DNA of 28,787 nucleotides from a virus: IMG/VR virus record IMGVR_UViG_3300025120_000376, positions 1-28,787 of that record. The stretch is one strand, 5' to 3'. Below, one piece after another: positions 1 to 8,923 of the stretch. The notes beneath the pieces are model-generated. The model ran no database searches. It saw only the letters and a list, made by a program, of their open reading frames with translations, and was not told the DNA's origin. Every line of letters begins with the position of its first letter. Positions within the stretch are counted from its first letter, which is position 1. The position numbers and the translations under genes were made by a program.

Positions 1-6
1 TTGTAA

Positions 7-20
7 ATATATAAACAAAT
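7..20 (+). promoter_or_regulatory. Candidate phage late promoter before the amidoligase-like gene
   Basis: The 14-mer ATATATAAACAAAT ends 10 bases before the start codon at 31. The identical 14-mer occurs at 27140-27153, 11 bases before another start codon. Its core TATAAACA resembles the T4 late promoter TATAAATA. If it works like the T4 element, the leader would be only about 8 bases. A Shine-Dalgarno-like AGGA lies at 22-25, one of the few in this window. The promoter role is inferred from position and recurrence in very AT-rich DNA. Confidence 0.35.
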
Positions 21-30
21 CAGGAACTAC

Positions 31-1323
31 ATGTACTCTAACGAACAATTAAATGCAATATACTCTTCCAAGATTGGATTAGAATTTGAATTCTTTGCAA
101 ATGAAGGATTAGAAGAAGTTAAACATAGCTTGTCTAATGTTTTAAATAAGCAAATCCGAATAGAAGAAAAGGCCCATAGTGAGTTTACTCCTACTGATGA
201 AATCTTTAAACTAGAACCTGATAATTCAGGTGGAACTGGTATGATTGAATTAGTCACTGGCCCTATGCCTTTTGTTGAATCTAAATTAGTTATAGCAAAA
301 ACTTTAAAATGGATAAGAGAAAATGGGTCTACTAATGATAGATGCTCTATTCATATTAATGTTGCTTTTGATGGAAAAAAATTAGGTACTCCTGTTAATG
401 TTTCAAAATTAGATATTGGTAAATTTGTTTTAAATTTTAATGAAGAAAAAGTTTATGAAGCCTTTCCAAATAGAAAAGATTCAGTTTATGCAAAATCTAT
501 AAAATTTATAGTTCCTCTTAGTGGTATGACACAAAGATCCCCGGAGAAAAGATTATGGAAAAATTATATGTTTGTTACTGAAAAGTATTATGGTGTTAAT
601 TTTTCTAAGTTACCTAAAAATTATATTGAATTTAGATATCTTGGTGGTAAAGATTATGAAAATAGATATAATTCTATAATGGATCTTACTGAGCATTTTG
701 TATTATCTTTATATGAGAGTTTAATGAATCCGCAATATTCTAAAGATGATCTTAAAATACTAGATAGTTTATTAGAAAAGCATAAAGGAGTTATACAATC
801 ATATAAAAGTTATCAATCATTTAAAGAAACTTTTCCTAATATAAATTTAATGGTTGATCTAAAAACATATGATCAAATAGTAGAAATGTATTATCCTAAA
901 ATGAGAGAAAAAATATTTGAACTTTTAACAAAGGCTGATATGAAGAAAGGTTTAATTAATTATGATTCAGATACAGGTAGAATACAAATAAAGGATGCCG
1001 AGCTCATGAGGTGTTTTGAATTATCAGGATTTGATGTTGTAGATAGTAAAATACAAGGAAATATTATTAGGTGTGATATTTTTAGTTGTGAATTAATAAA
1101 TACTTCAATGACTGAATGTAATCTGTTTGGTGGTACTGATGTAAGTGATTCTAAAATAGAAGATTCATATGTAGCTAGAAATGTTATATGTAAAGATTCT
1201 TACGTGTTTGGAATGAGAGGGGTATTTAGCGGTGAAATGGAAGGTGGTATTTTCAGAAAAGGAAGGGCAACTAAGTTGGCTAGATTTGAAAATACTGAAA
1301 TAATAGAATTAGAAAAAATATAA
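31..1323 (+). CDS. Amidoligase-like (COOH-NH2 ligase) protein with C-terminal pentapeptide repeats
   Basis: Residues about 12-230 resemble the amidoligase_2 family, ATP-dependent COOH-NH2 ligases with a glutamine-synthetase-like fold. Visible signatures are IGLEFEF at 15-21 (E18, E20), GMIELVTGP at 70-78 (E73), CSIHINVAF at 105-113 (H108, N110) and YIEFRYLGG at 198-206 (E200, R202). These match the acidic metal-binding strands, the HxN strand and the ExR strand expected of the family. A helical stretch follows at about 235-310. Residues about 338-425 then show pentapeptide repeats of the [C/S/T/A][D/N/E/S][I/L/M]xx type, clearest at CDIFS, CELIN, TSMTE and CNLFG (348-367). This predicts a right-handed beta-helix. 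The family joins amines to carboxylates; the substrate here is unknown, with peptidoglycan peptides or a virion protein as guesses. It starts 7 bases before the structural genes and sits behind a candidate late promoter. The family call is good; the role is open. Confidence 0.65.
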   Translation: MYSNEQLNAIYSSKIGLEFEFFANEGLEEVKHSLSNVLNKQIRIEEKAHSEFTPTDEIFKLEPDNSGGTGMIELVTGPMPFVESKLVIAKTLKWIRENGSTNDRCSIHINVAFDGKKLGTPVNVSKLDIGKFVLNFNEEKVYEAFPNRKDSVYAKSIKFIVPLSGMTQRSPEKRLWKNYMFVTEKYYGVNFSKLPKNYIEFRYLGGKDYENRYNSIMDLTEHFVLSLYESLMNPQYSKDDLKILDSLLEKHKGVIQSYKSYQSFKETFPNINLMVDLKTYDQIVEMYYPKMREKIFELLTKADMKKGLINYDSDTGRIQIKDAELMRCFELSGFDVVDSKIQGNIIRCDIFSCELINTSMTECNLFGGTDVSDSKIEDSYVARNVICKDSYVFGMRGVFSGEMEGGIFRKGRATKLARFENTEIIELEKI

Positions 1324-1329
1324 AATAGT

Positions 1330-2193
1330 ATGGCTAATAAGAATACTTATTGTAATGATCCAGATGAAGCAGCATGCTTAGATGCATTAATAAAGGAAAT
1401 TAATGATGATCTAACTATTGCTTGTCAAATACCATTCACAGTCCCTAAAAAAGAATTAGCTCATATTATACAAAGAGCAAAAGGTTACTTTTATAAAATT
1501 TATGAAGATAGTGTAGAGCAGATGTATATTGCTTTACCTGCAGGTGCTGTTAATAAAACAGATTTTAAACAAGGAGTTCCTTATGGTAGTGGAAAGGATA
1601 AGGAAACTATAACCAATAAAGCTAATATCGCAAATCCTAGGGGTATCGTACAAATGCCTTCTAGAGTTTATTCAGTTAATGATGTATTTGAAATTGGTGG
1701 ATTTAGTGGTGAAGATGGAGGATTTGGTAGTATGAGTTTTAATGCAGGTGATGTTGACTTTTCAATTGATAAGTTTATTTATGATGATGTTTATGGTGCA
1801 GGTATTGGTAGTGAAAATTTAATGTATTATGTTGTTAATTCATTATTTATGGATAATGCAAGACAAGTTCTATTACCACAAATATCATATACTTATAATA
1901 GATTAACAAAGAAATTTAGATTTCAAGGAGAATTGCCTAAAAGAGCTGTAATCTTTGAAATATTTTCAACTATTCCTGACTGTGCATTATTTCAAGATGA
2001 GGCATTTGTTAGATATGTTATCGGACAGGCTAAAATACAATTAGCTAGAATATTAGGAACATTCTCATTTAATTTACCAGGTAATATTACTATTAATTAT
2101 GATTTAATTTCATCTGAAGGAAGGGAAGAAGTTGATCGAGTAGTTGAAGAAATAAAGGGTGATGAAGGTGTTGACTACTTTTTTACTGGATAA
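1330..2193 (+). CDS. Virion structural protein, neck/connector type
   Basis: This 287-aa protein has no motif that names it outright. The N-terminal 60 residues look helical and acidic. The middle (about 95-150) is Gly/Ser/Asp-rich, with runs such as GGFSGEDGGFGSM. The C-terminal third holds a patterned segment (about 188-275) in which a beta-rich stretch is followed by FVRYVIGQAKIQLARILG, then a short LPGNITINYD strand and an acidic helix. I associate that C-terminal layout with head-neck or tail-connector proteins of divergent T4-like phages, but this is recollection of pattern, not a search result. It lies 6 bases after the amidoligase gene and 58 bases before gp25, which supports a virion role. 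The start codon has an A-rich leader and no Shine-Dalgarno. Confidence 0.5.
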   Translation: MANKNTYCNDPDEAACLDALIKEINDDLTIACQIPFTVPKKELAHIIQRAKGYFYKIYEDSVEQMYIALPAGAVNKTDFKQGVPYGSGKDKETITNKANIANPRGIVQMPSRVYSVNDVFEIGGFSGEDGGFGSMSFNAGDVDFSIDKFIYDDVYGAGIGSENLMYYVVNSLFMDNARQVLLPQISYTYNRLTKKFRFQGELPKRAVIFEIFSTIPDCALFQDEAFVRYVIGQAKIQLARILGTFSFNLPGNITINYDLISSEGREEVDRVVEEIKGDEGVDYFFTG

Positions 2194-2225
2194 TTATAAT
2201 CTGAAAGCTATTAAATTAAAAGAGA

Positions 2226-2243
2226 ATATATAATAAAATAATT
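2226..2243 (+). promoter_or_regulatory. Candidate late promoter before the gp25-like gene
   Basis: ATATATAATAAAATAAT in the 58-base gap before the gp25-like gene resembles the element at 28577-28592 (ATATATAATAAACAAA). The flanks also agree (AGAGA before one, AGGAG before the other). GAGAA at 2222-2226 and TTCTC at 2245-2249 could pair across it. The call rests only on recurrence and position in an AT-rich gap. Confidence 0.25.
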
Positions 2244-2251
2244 GTTCTCCC

Positions 2252-2614
2252 ATGATTAGAGATATTTATAGTAGAGACATTGATGCTCCTAAGTATGATA
2301 ATACTGCGTTAGAAGTAACTGATGAGTTGTCTCAGCTAATTCTTAAAATTGAAAATTGCCTTTTTACAAGAAGAGGGGAAGTTTTGGGAGTACCTAATTT
2401 AGGAGCTAATTTAGAAGATTTAATTTTTTCATTAGTTTTAAATGAGACAGTTATACAAAATACAATAAATAGTCAAATAACAGCTTACTGTTTGGCTAAT
2501 AGCGGTGGTTTTAGTATTGATACTAAAGTTACTTTTTATTCAACGGCAGAAGTAAATGGGTGTTTAGTTGATATTTTTGTAAATGAACAAAGAGTTATAG
2601 GAGCTCTTTTTTAA
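2252..2614 (+). CDS. 25: Baseplate wedge subunit, gp25-like
   Basis: At 120 aa this is close to T4 gp25 (132 aa) and fits the GPW/gp25 family of contractile-tail baseplates, where the protein sits in the wedge core beside gp6 and contacts the sheath. The recognisable segment is residues 42-60, GEVLGVPNLGANLEDLIFS, the counterpart of the family's conserved stretch leading into NLG-x-x-L-x-D-L-I/L-F. A helix at about 63-80 and a beta-rich C-terminus follow as expected. The exact EPR triad often seen before this stretch is degenerate here (RRGEV). It is followed 13 bases later by the gp6-like gene, the usual partner. The start has no Shine-Dalgarno (TTCTCCC before ATG). Confidence 0.85.
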   Translation: MIRDIYSRDIDAPKYDNTALEVTDELSQLILKIENCLFTRRGEVLGVPNLGANLEDLIFSLVLNETVIQNTINSQITAYCLANSGGFSIDTKVTFYSTAEVNGCLVDIFVNEQRVIGALF

Positions 2615-2627
2615 AATAATAAATTGA

Positions 2628-4484
2628 ATGTCATTCTTTAGTAAAACCAGAATAAGAGCCACAGAATTATTTGCAGATTCATTTGAGTACTTACAGCGTA
2701 CTTATGATCAGGCACGTGAAACATTTACTCCTGCTTCACCATTTGGTCAAATTTTAACCGTGGTTGCTAACTTAGGAGAAATGATTTTCTTTTACATAGA
2801 AGCGGTTGCTACTGAACTAAATATATCCAGAGCAAGAAACATTGAATCTATCTATGGATTATCTAGACTTACTGGACATGACCCTACACGAGGTATATCA
2901 GCAAGAGGTATAATTGGATTGCGATTAAACACAAGTGCATCTACCCTCTTAAATGGTGATTATGTTCAAATTATGAATGGTGCTAGTTTTGAAATAGGAA
3001 ACAATGGCCTAACATATTTTTTAAGATTTAACAGTGACTTTATTAGACTTGATAAAACCACAAAGACTTTTGTTAATGTTGAAGTTATACAAGGAGAAAA
3101 AGAAGATCAAAGTTTTACTGGAACTGGTTTACCATTGCAGAGTTATAATTTAACTACAAAAGATCCTACTGATCAATACTTAGTAGAGGTTTTTGTAGAT
3201 GGAAAATTATGGAAATTGGTTGATTCTCTGTATGATATGAATAATGGTGAAGAATGTGCAATGATTAAAACTAGTGTTAATGGCGGCTTAAGTGTATTTT
3301 TTGGTAATAATCAATTTGGTATGCCACCTGCATTAGGATCAAGAATTAGAATTACATATATAAAGACTCGAGGTAGTGCCGGAAATATTGGAGGTAAACA
3401 ATTAGATATTAAATTTTCAACTGAAGGTGCTGATTCATCAGGGGAACAAGTAGATCTTAATGAAATACTTTCTTTAAATATTGTAAGAAACCCAAACTTT
3501 GGATCGGATTCAGAAGATCCTAATTTTACAAGATTAATAGCACCATACCAAAGTAATTCATTTGTGTTAGCAAATCCTAATAATTATATTTACTATTTAA
3601 GTAAGTATGACTTTTGGTCTTTTATAGATGCTTATAATACTAAAAATGATCAATATTTGGATGATGATAATATTATTTACTTATTTTTAATTCCTGATGT
3701 AAAGAAAAAACTAACGAGTGATTTAGATTATTTTAGTATTCCTGAAGTAGAATTTTCAATGACTGATGCTGAAAAGGAACAAACTTTAGAAATAATTAAT
3801 AAAAGTGGAAGACAGGTTGTTACAGCAGAAGTTAGAATTAAAGATCCTATAATTAGAAGATATGCTCTTAATATTGTAGTAAGATGGTTTGCAAACTATG
3901 ATAAAGATGCTATACGAATCGAAATAAGAAAAAATTTAGATGAATATTTTTTAAATGTAAATAGAAGAGATAGAATTCCAAGATCTGATATTATTTCTAT
4001 TATTGAAAACGTTGAAGGAATTGATTCTGTAAATGTATTTTTTATATCAGAGCAAAATGAAGAAGCTATTAGAAATGGTTTTTATTTTGTACCTGTTTAT
4101 GGAACAGATCCTGTGACAGATCAAAAGGTATTAATAGAAAATAAAAAAATAGTATTAACTGCTGATGAAGATCCGCAATTAGGATTAGATAGTTTTGGTG
4201 ATGTTATTATTGAAAACGATGAGTTAGCAATAATACGAGGAGGTTGGAAAGATAGAAATGGTACGTACTATGAACCTATACCTGAGGCTAATACAATAAG
4301 TTCTCTTAACGTATTCTATAAAGAAGCTATTACCGATAATCTTTATAATAAAACTCAACAGGCGGCATTTAATAATACAAAAAGAAACCGAGGTACTACG
4401 ATTGCTACTGGTGCTAATTCTGCTGGGCTTAATACTGGTAGATTACAAGCCACTACAACATTAGAAGCACTTAAAGGAAAATAA
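2628..4484 (+). CDS. 6: Baseplate wedge subunit, gp6-like
   Basis: At 618 aa this is close to T4 gp6 (660 aa) and follows gp25 directly, the arrangement found across contractile-tail phages (gp6 in T4, gpJ in P2). The N-terminus is helical with an FGQILTVVANLGEMIFFYIE stretch (about 40-60), then the domain entry ARNIESIYGLSRLTGHDPTR (69-88). The gpJ-like core is the segment from about 395 to 490. There GRQVVTAEVRIKDP, an RxALNIVVRWF strand, IRIEIRKNLDEYF and PRSDIISIIENVEGIDSVNV form the typical strand-helix-strand pattern with a P-R-S-D turn. Gp6 dimers tie neighbouring wedges into the baseplate ring. The extra residues after about 500 are polar and low in complexity. Confidence 0.8.
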   Translation: MSFFSKTRIRATELFADSFEYLQRTYDQARETFTPASPFGQILTVVANLGEMIFFYIEAVATELNISRARNIESIYGLSRLTGHDPTRGISARGIIGLRLNTSASTLLNGDYVQIMNGASFEIGNNGLTYFLRFNSDFIRLDKTTKTFVNVEVIQGEKEDQSFTGTGLPLQSYNLTTKDPTDQYLVEVFVDGKLWKLVDSLYDMNNGEECAMIKTSVNGGLSVFFGNNQFGMPPALGSRIRITYIKTRGSAGNIGGKQLDIKFSTEGADSSGEQVDLNEILSLNIVRNPNFGSDSEDPNFTRLIAPYQSNSFVLANPNNYIYYLSKYDFWSFIDAYNTKNDQYLDDDNIIYLFLIPDVKKKLTSDLDYFSIPEVEFSMTDAEKEQTLEIINKSGRQVVTAEVRIKDPIIRRYALNIVVRWFANYDKDAIRIEIRKNLDEYFLNVNRRDRIPRSDIISIIENVEGIDSVNVFFISEQNEEAIRNGFYFVPVYGTDPVTDQKVLIENKKIVLTADEDPQLGLDSFGDVIIENDELAIIRGGWKDRNGTYYEPIPEANTISSLNVFYKEAITDNLYNKTQQAAFNNTKRNRGTTIATGANSAGLNTGRLQATTTLEALKGK

Positions 4485-4485
4485 T

Positions 4486-4755
4486 ATGGCAACAGAAAAA
4501 AATAATAGAACTGGATTCCCTAGCTTATATAGAGCTACATATGAGAATGGATGGAATTTAAAAAATACTGGCTTTGATTATTCTACTAATTTATTAAATA
4601 ATACGATGTCAAAATATTTATTTAGAAATCCACACCTTAAAAAGTTTTTGGAAGATTATCTTTCTCCTATTATGGTCTTTTGGATTAATAGAGTAAAATA
4701 CTTAAGGATATTTTATAACTTTGCTGTGCCTAAATGGTATCAAAAAATAAACTAA
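4486..4755 (+). CDS. Small hypothetical protein in the baseplate cluster
   Basis: This 89-aa protein is basic and aromatic-rich (Trp, Tyr and Phe spread along its length), with no signal peptide or clear transmembrane helix. The longest hydrophobic stretch, YLSPIMVFWINRV, is short and broken. It starts one base after the gp6-like stop codon and ends 6 bases before the next gene, so it is surely translated as part of the baseplate operon. A small wedge-joining or assembly factor would suit the position (T4 uses gp53 to join wedges), but I see no sequence likeness to gp53 and do not assign one. Confidence 0.6.
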   Translation: MATEKNNRTGFPSLYRATYENGWNLKNTGFDYSTNLLNNTMSKYLFRNPHLKKFLEDYLSPIMVFWINRVKYLRIFYNFAVPKWYQKIN

Positions 4756-4761
4756 TAGAAG

Positions 4762-7700
4762 GTGGCTAATTGGGAACATTTATATTTCTTTGATAAGAGC
4801 GGTAAGAATTACAACATGGATTATGATAAGTCTGCTGATAAGTGGACTGGTGATATTTTTTTACCTCAAGTTTCTACTGATTTATTTGAAGTAGGACAAC
4901 TTTTCATATTACAGAAGATGATTGATTCTACCTCTAATACTTTTAAGTGGGGGTATCCTCATGGTTATAGTGATGGCGCTACTGGAGTTCCTACTGGTCA
5001 AGCCGCATGTAATTGGGTAGCCGATTGGAAAACTAATGATCCTACTGAAATTTTTCTATTTCAATTTGATATGGATTTTAATACAGGAACTCAATCAGCA
5101 TTAGTGCAAGAACCTGATGGTCCTAAATTAATTAAAGTAACCGAATTAGATATTCCGTTAGACTATGATATAAATCAAAAGGTAGACGGTGAAGGTTATA
5201 TTATAACAGATGAAATAAGATCTGTTGCAATGCAAGTTAATATAACATTTTCTTCTTCTAAAGAAAATACTTATAAAAGAACTTTACAGATTACTGATGA
5301 GTGCACGAATACTGTTGTTGCTGAATTTACAGTTTATGCTGAGAGTATAGCTGAAGATGAAAGATTACGTATAATGACTCAGAATATGGGGTATAGCGTA
5401 ATTGAATCTGATAGCACAGTTTTTAGAGATACTAATATAAAAGAAGTTTTACCAGACTTTGTTGAAATTAATCTTAAGCGTAAAGAAATAATGTTGGAAG
5501 GGTCTAATATCTACCCTTTTATCGGTGCTTATAAAGGTTTAATAAATGCAATTAAGTTTTTTGGGTATGATAATTTAAAAGTAAAGGAATTTTGGAAAAA
5601 TGTAAATGCAAATTCTCCACTATTTGGAAAATACATACAAAGTAATGCTATTAATTTATTTTCGCCAACAGTTCAATATGATGATAAAAGTATAACATTA
5701 CCTAATAAAAACTTTAGGAAAACCAGTTTATTTAGTCTTATTTACAATATTAATAAAATTGTACCTAACAAATATACCGATGAAGATTTACCAGTTGTAG
5801 AAGAAGTTCAAGAGTTTACTATTGAAGAAGTATTAATAAAATTATTTGGGCTAAAGAGAAAGTTAGAAAATGAATACTTACCTCTTAATGCTCATATTAA
5901 AGATATAACAGCAGAGGCTGATTATTTTGGTTTATTAGAAGTAACTAATACTATAAGTAGAAATGATACTAATACTATTGAGGCTGGAATTAAAGCTGAT
6001 TTTAAAATGTCTCCTAAAGCCTGTGTTTATTTAGAAGACTTAAGAGATTTTAATTCTTTTTGTTTACAAGAAGCTGCTATAGTAGGACAAGCTATTATAA
6101 ATTATTGTAATGCTTACATTGCACCATTAGGTGCAGGTGGTGCAGCAGTTGGCCCAAACTTAGTCGCATCCTATACTGCAGGACAAACTTTACCTGAGCC
6201 GCCAATAGGACCAGATGTTAATAGCATTTTAGGAACTTTACAAGATGGTGGTAATGTATCTATACAATCTGTGGCTGGAGTTTATGCAGCATATTTTTCA
6301 AGATATGCTCCAGACTTAGATAGAACTTTAGCAGATTTTGTACCAGGTGAATCCTCTCTCAGTTTACCAGATCAACCCGGTGTTCCTAGTGGTGCATTAG
6401 TAACATTAACTAATGACAGTTTTAAAAATTTAACCTGGAATAATATTAATAGTACATGGACACAATTAACAAATGCTAATGATTTCTTTACATTTGATTT
6501 TAATGTACAAGGTGCTCAAGTAGGAGATATATTTCAATTAAGAGATCCTGCAACAAATACTGGTGTTCAGCACACAGTAGTAGTAGGAGATACAATACAA
6601 ACAATAACTACATCATTATTTAATAAAATTACACAATTAAAGACAAACCAGGCAGATCCTTGGTTATGGTTTGATTGGTCTCAAGTTACAAATAATGTAG
6701 GACCTTGTATTAGGGCTTATGGTAATGATGTAAATAGATTCGTGGCATCTGTAAGTTTAGCAAATTCAGGTAGCGGTGGAATATTCACAGATATTCAATT
6801 ACCAGGTGAAACTTTGTTTACTTGGGTTGGTTTAGAATATGGTAATATGGCTGATATTGAATGGACTGTTTATAAAGATGCTAGTGATATTTCACCATCT
6901 TATTATTTTAATATAAGAGGTGCAATAGGTACTTATAATAGTTTACCTATTACTCTGCCTTATATTGGTACATATTCTGTAGAAATGAAATTACATGATA
7001 CTTATAATAATATTTCATCTATTGTTAAAACTGATACAATTTGCGTTGATAGTAGAGAGGTAGAATATTCAGGTTGGTATCAAGCAAGAAAAGCTAATTA
7101 TACATGGGGGAGCGAAGGAAAATATACTTGGAAGAATTATGGTTCATTGTGGAATTTGCCACAAAGCCCAACAGTAACATGGGAGCAGGAAACACCAAGT
7201 TTATATGAATCATTAGATAGAGTAAATGCTATATTAAATAATTTTGGTATAGGTACTAATGCAGATTTTCAAATTCTTAATTATCAAAATAGCGGTAAAC
7301 AAAGTTTTAGTGGCCCTTATCGTTGGGATAATTTAAATAAGAAAAGCAATTCATGGAACAATGCATATCATTTATGGTGGGATATGACAGCCACAACAGG
7401 TGATACACCAGCATTTTTTCAATTTAGTGAAATGCAACCTAATTCATATTTAAAAATTATAGATGCTAACGGCATAAGTGCAGAGCATTATTTTGATTCT
7501 GCAACAGATACTTTGGCAGAGGCAGTTACACAATTAAATTTAAGCTCTAATCCTATTATTAATAAATATGTTTATAATCTTGTTTTAGATTCTTCTTATA
7601 ATCAAATGTTTGTTCAGGCAGTTTCTAGGTATTATGGAAAATTTGGAAATTACACATCTATAGATATTGTTGATGTTAATGGTAATAGAATTTGTGGTGG

Positions 7701-8904
7701 AGGAACGGGTTCTGGTACAAACTATGCAGGTGGGCCATTACAAATTACTGCTGCATATCCACCATTCAACAGATCTTTAGCAATAAATGGATCTACTTTA
7801 GTTGCATTACCAACATTAGGTGCTACTCCTGCGGTTACAGATAATTTTGTAGAGAAAGTAGCTAGAGTTTTTGATTTAGTATTAGACCCAGATGCAACAG
7901 GAATACTTTATGATAAACAAGCAGCAGTATTACAATCATTAATAACTAATAAAACAATTCAGAGAATAGGATATAATTCTATGGGTAATTATAATCCTGC
8001 TTTAGATACATATGCAGGGTGGGATGATACAAATGATAATAATTCTAATGTTGATTTTATATGGGAATTAAATGGTGGCTCTACTAATGCACAAATAACA
8101 GAAGTATTGGAACATGCTTTACATACCATAACCACATTTGGTTTACCTGGCGCATATCCAACAGTATTTAACCAAACATCATCGTATGGGCCAACCTTCG
8201 CTGCAATGTCAGAGGCTATTAATAATGGGACTTTTGATACTTCAGGATACACAATACAACCTGGGGAAACATTAGATGAATTTAATTCGTTATTGATGAG
8301 AGAATATTTATACTTATTAATTTATGCGGAATGGAATTTTATTACAACATACGTTAGTGGTGGTACTTTATCGCCTGAATGGACTGCTGATACACCAGCT
8401 ATGGTAGCTTCGCAAAACCCATTAGGCCATTCTTTATATACTAATTATATAAGTAAATTATTAGCGACACCGTCAACCACCATTTTAAATACTATATTTG
8501 CTAATAGTGCTACACCGTCTGGTTACGTACCTTTTGAAAGTACACCTGCCAGTGGAAACATTGATTGTGAAAGTAGAATTTACAAAAAGGGGCAAAGCAT
8601 ATCTGCAAATGCAACATGGAATACTGCTAAGTTTATTAATGATGGAAAAGTTTTACCACCTATGACATGGGCAATGTTTGTTTACGATAAATGTAGGATA
8701 GTTGGTAAAGAAGATCCTAGATGGACTATATCTAATACTACTGACTCATCAGTGGCGGATATATATTTCAATAGTAAGTATTTAACATACCTTTTTAAAG
8801 ACCCAGGAAAGTATGTGATCACATTAGAACTTACGGATAACAATGGGAATAAATATAAAAAGGATAGAAATATTCTAAACATAAAAGAGGTAGCAATATC
8901 TTAA
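4762..8904 (+). CDS. Large baseplate/tail structural protein with Ig/PKD-like domains, gp7-position
   Basis: A 1380-aa structural protein placed where T4-type phages carry gene 7 (T4 gp7 is 1032 aa). The start is GTG at 4762, preceded by AGAAG; the first in-frame ATG is at codon 19. GTG is preferred because it keeps MANWEHLYFFDKSGKNYNMD. Residues about 250-290 contain YPFIGAYKGLINAIKFFGYD, an ordered helix-rich block. Two beta-sandwich segments look PKD- or Ig-like: about 675-768, with GTYSVEMKLHDTYNN near its end, and the C-terminal 80 residues, with PGKYVITLELTDNNGNKYKK. Such domains are common on tail surfaces. Long Thr/Asn/Ser-rich beta stretches fill the rest. The structural call is firm; equivalence to gp7 is inferred from gene order. 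Confidence 0.6.
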   Translation: MANWEHLYFFDKSGKNYNMDYDKSADKWTGDIFLPQVSTDLFEVGQLFILQKMIDSTSNTFKWGYPHGYSDGATGVPTGQAACNWVADWKTNDPTEIFLFQFDMDFNTGTQSALVQEPDGPKLIKVTELDIPLDYDINQKVDGEGYIITDEIRSVAMQVNITFSSSKENTYKRTLQITDECTNTVVAEFTVYAESIAEDERLRIMTQNMGYSVIESDSTVFRDTNIKEVLPDFVEINLKRKEIMLEGSNIYPFIGAYKGLINAIKFFGYDNLKVKEFWKNVNANSPLFGKYIQSNAINLFSPTVQYDDKSITLPNKNFRKTSLFSLIYNINKIVPNKYTDEDLPVVEEVQEFTIEEVLIKLFGLKRKLENEYLPLNAHIKDITAEADYFGLLEVTNTISRNDTNTIEAGIKADFKMSPKACVYLEDLRDFNSFCLQEAAIVGQAIINYCNAYIAPLGAGGAAVGPNLVASYTAGQTLPEPPIGPDVNSILGTLQDGGNVSIQSVAGVYAAYFSRYAPDLDRTLADFVPGESSLSLPDQPGVPSGALVTLTNDSFKNLTWNNINSTWTQLTNANDFFTFDFNVQGAQVGDIFQLRDPATNTGVQHTVVVGDTIQTITTSLFNKITQLKTNQADPWLWFDWSQVTNNVGPCIRAYGNDVNRFVASVSLANSGSGGIFTDIQLPGETLFTWVGLEYGNMADIEWTVYKDASDISPSYYFNIRGAIGTYNSLPITLPYIGTYSVEMKLHDTYNNISSIVKTDTICVDSREVEYSGWYQARKANYTWGSEGKYTWKNYGSLWNLPQSPTVTWEQETPSLYESLDRVNAILNNFGIGTNADFQILNYQNSGKQSFSGPYRWDNLNKKSNSWNNAYHLWWDMTATTGDTPAFFQFSEMQPNSYLKIIDANGISAEHYFDSATDTLAEAVTQLNLSSNPIINKYVYNLVLDSSYNQMFVQAVSRYYGKFGNYTSIDIVDVNGNRICGGGTGSGTNYAGGPLQITAAYPPFNRSLAINGSTLVALPTLGATPAVTDNFVEKVARVFDLVLDPDATGILYDKQAAVLQSLITNKTIQRIGYNSMGNYNPALDTYAGWDDTNDNNSNVDFIWELNGGSTNAQITEVLEHALHTITTFGLPGAYPTVFNQTSSYGPTFAAMSEAINNGTFDTSGYTIQPGETLDEFNSLLMREYLYLLIYAEWNFITTYVSGGTLSPEWTADTPAMVASQNPLGHSLYTNYISKLLATPSTTILNTIFANSATPSGYVPFESTPASGNIDCESRIYKKGQSISANATWNTAKFINDGKVLPPMTWAMFVYDKCRIVGKEDPRWTISNTTDSSVADIYFNSKYLTYLFKDPGKYVITLELTDNNGNKYKKDRNILNIKEVAIS

Positions 8905-8923
8905 ATTTAAAATAACAAAGAAA

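Noticed and set aside
4753-4815. ATG at codon 19 as the start of the 1380-aa gene
   Set aside because: The GTG at 4762 has an AGAAG stretch before it and keeps an ordered N-terminus typical of the neighbours (M-A-N-W), with a tight 6-base gap; the ATG start would leave a 60-base gap and cut this segment.
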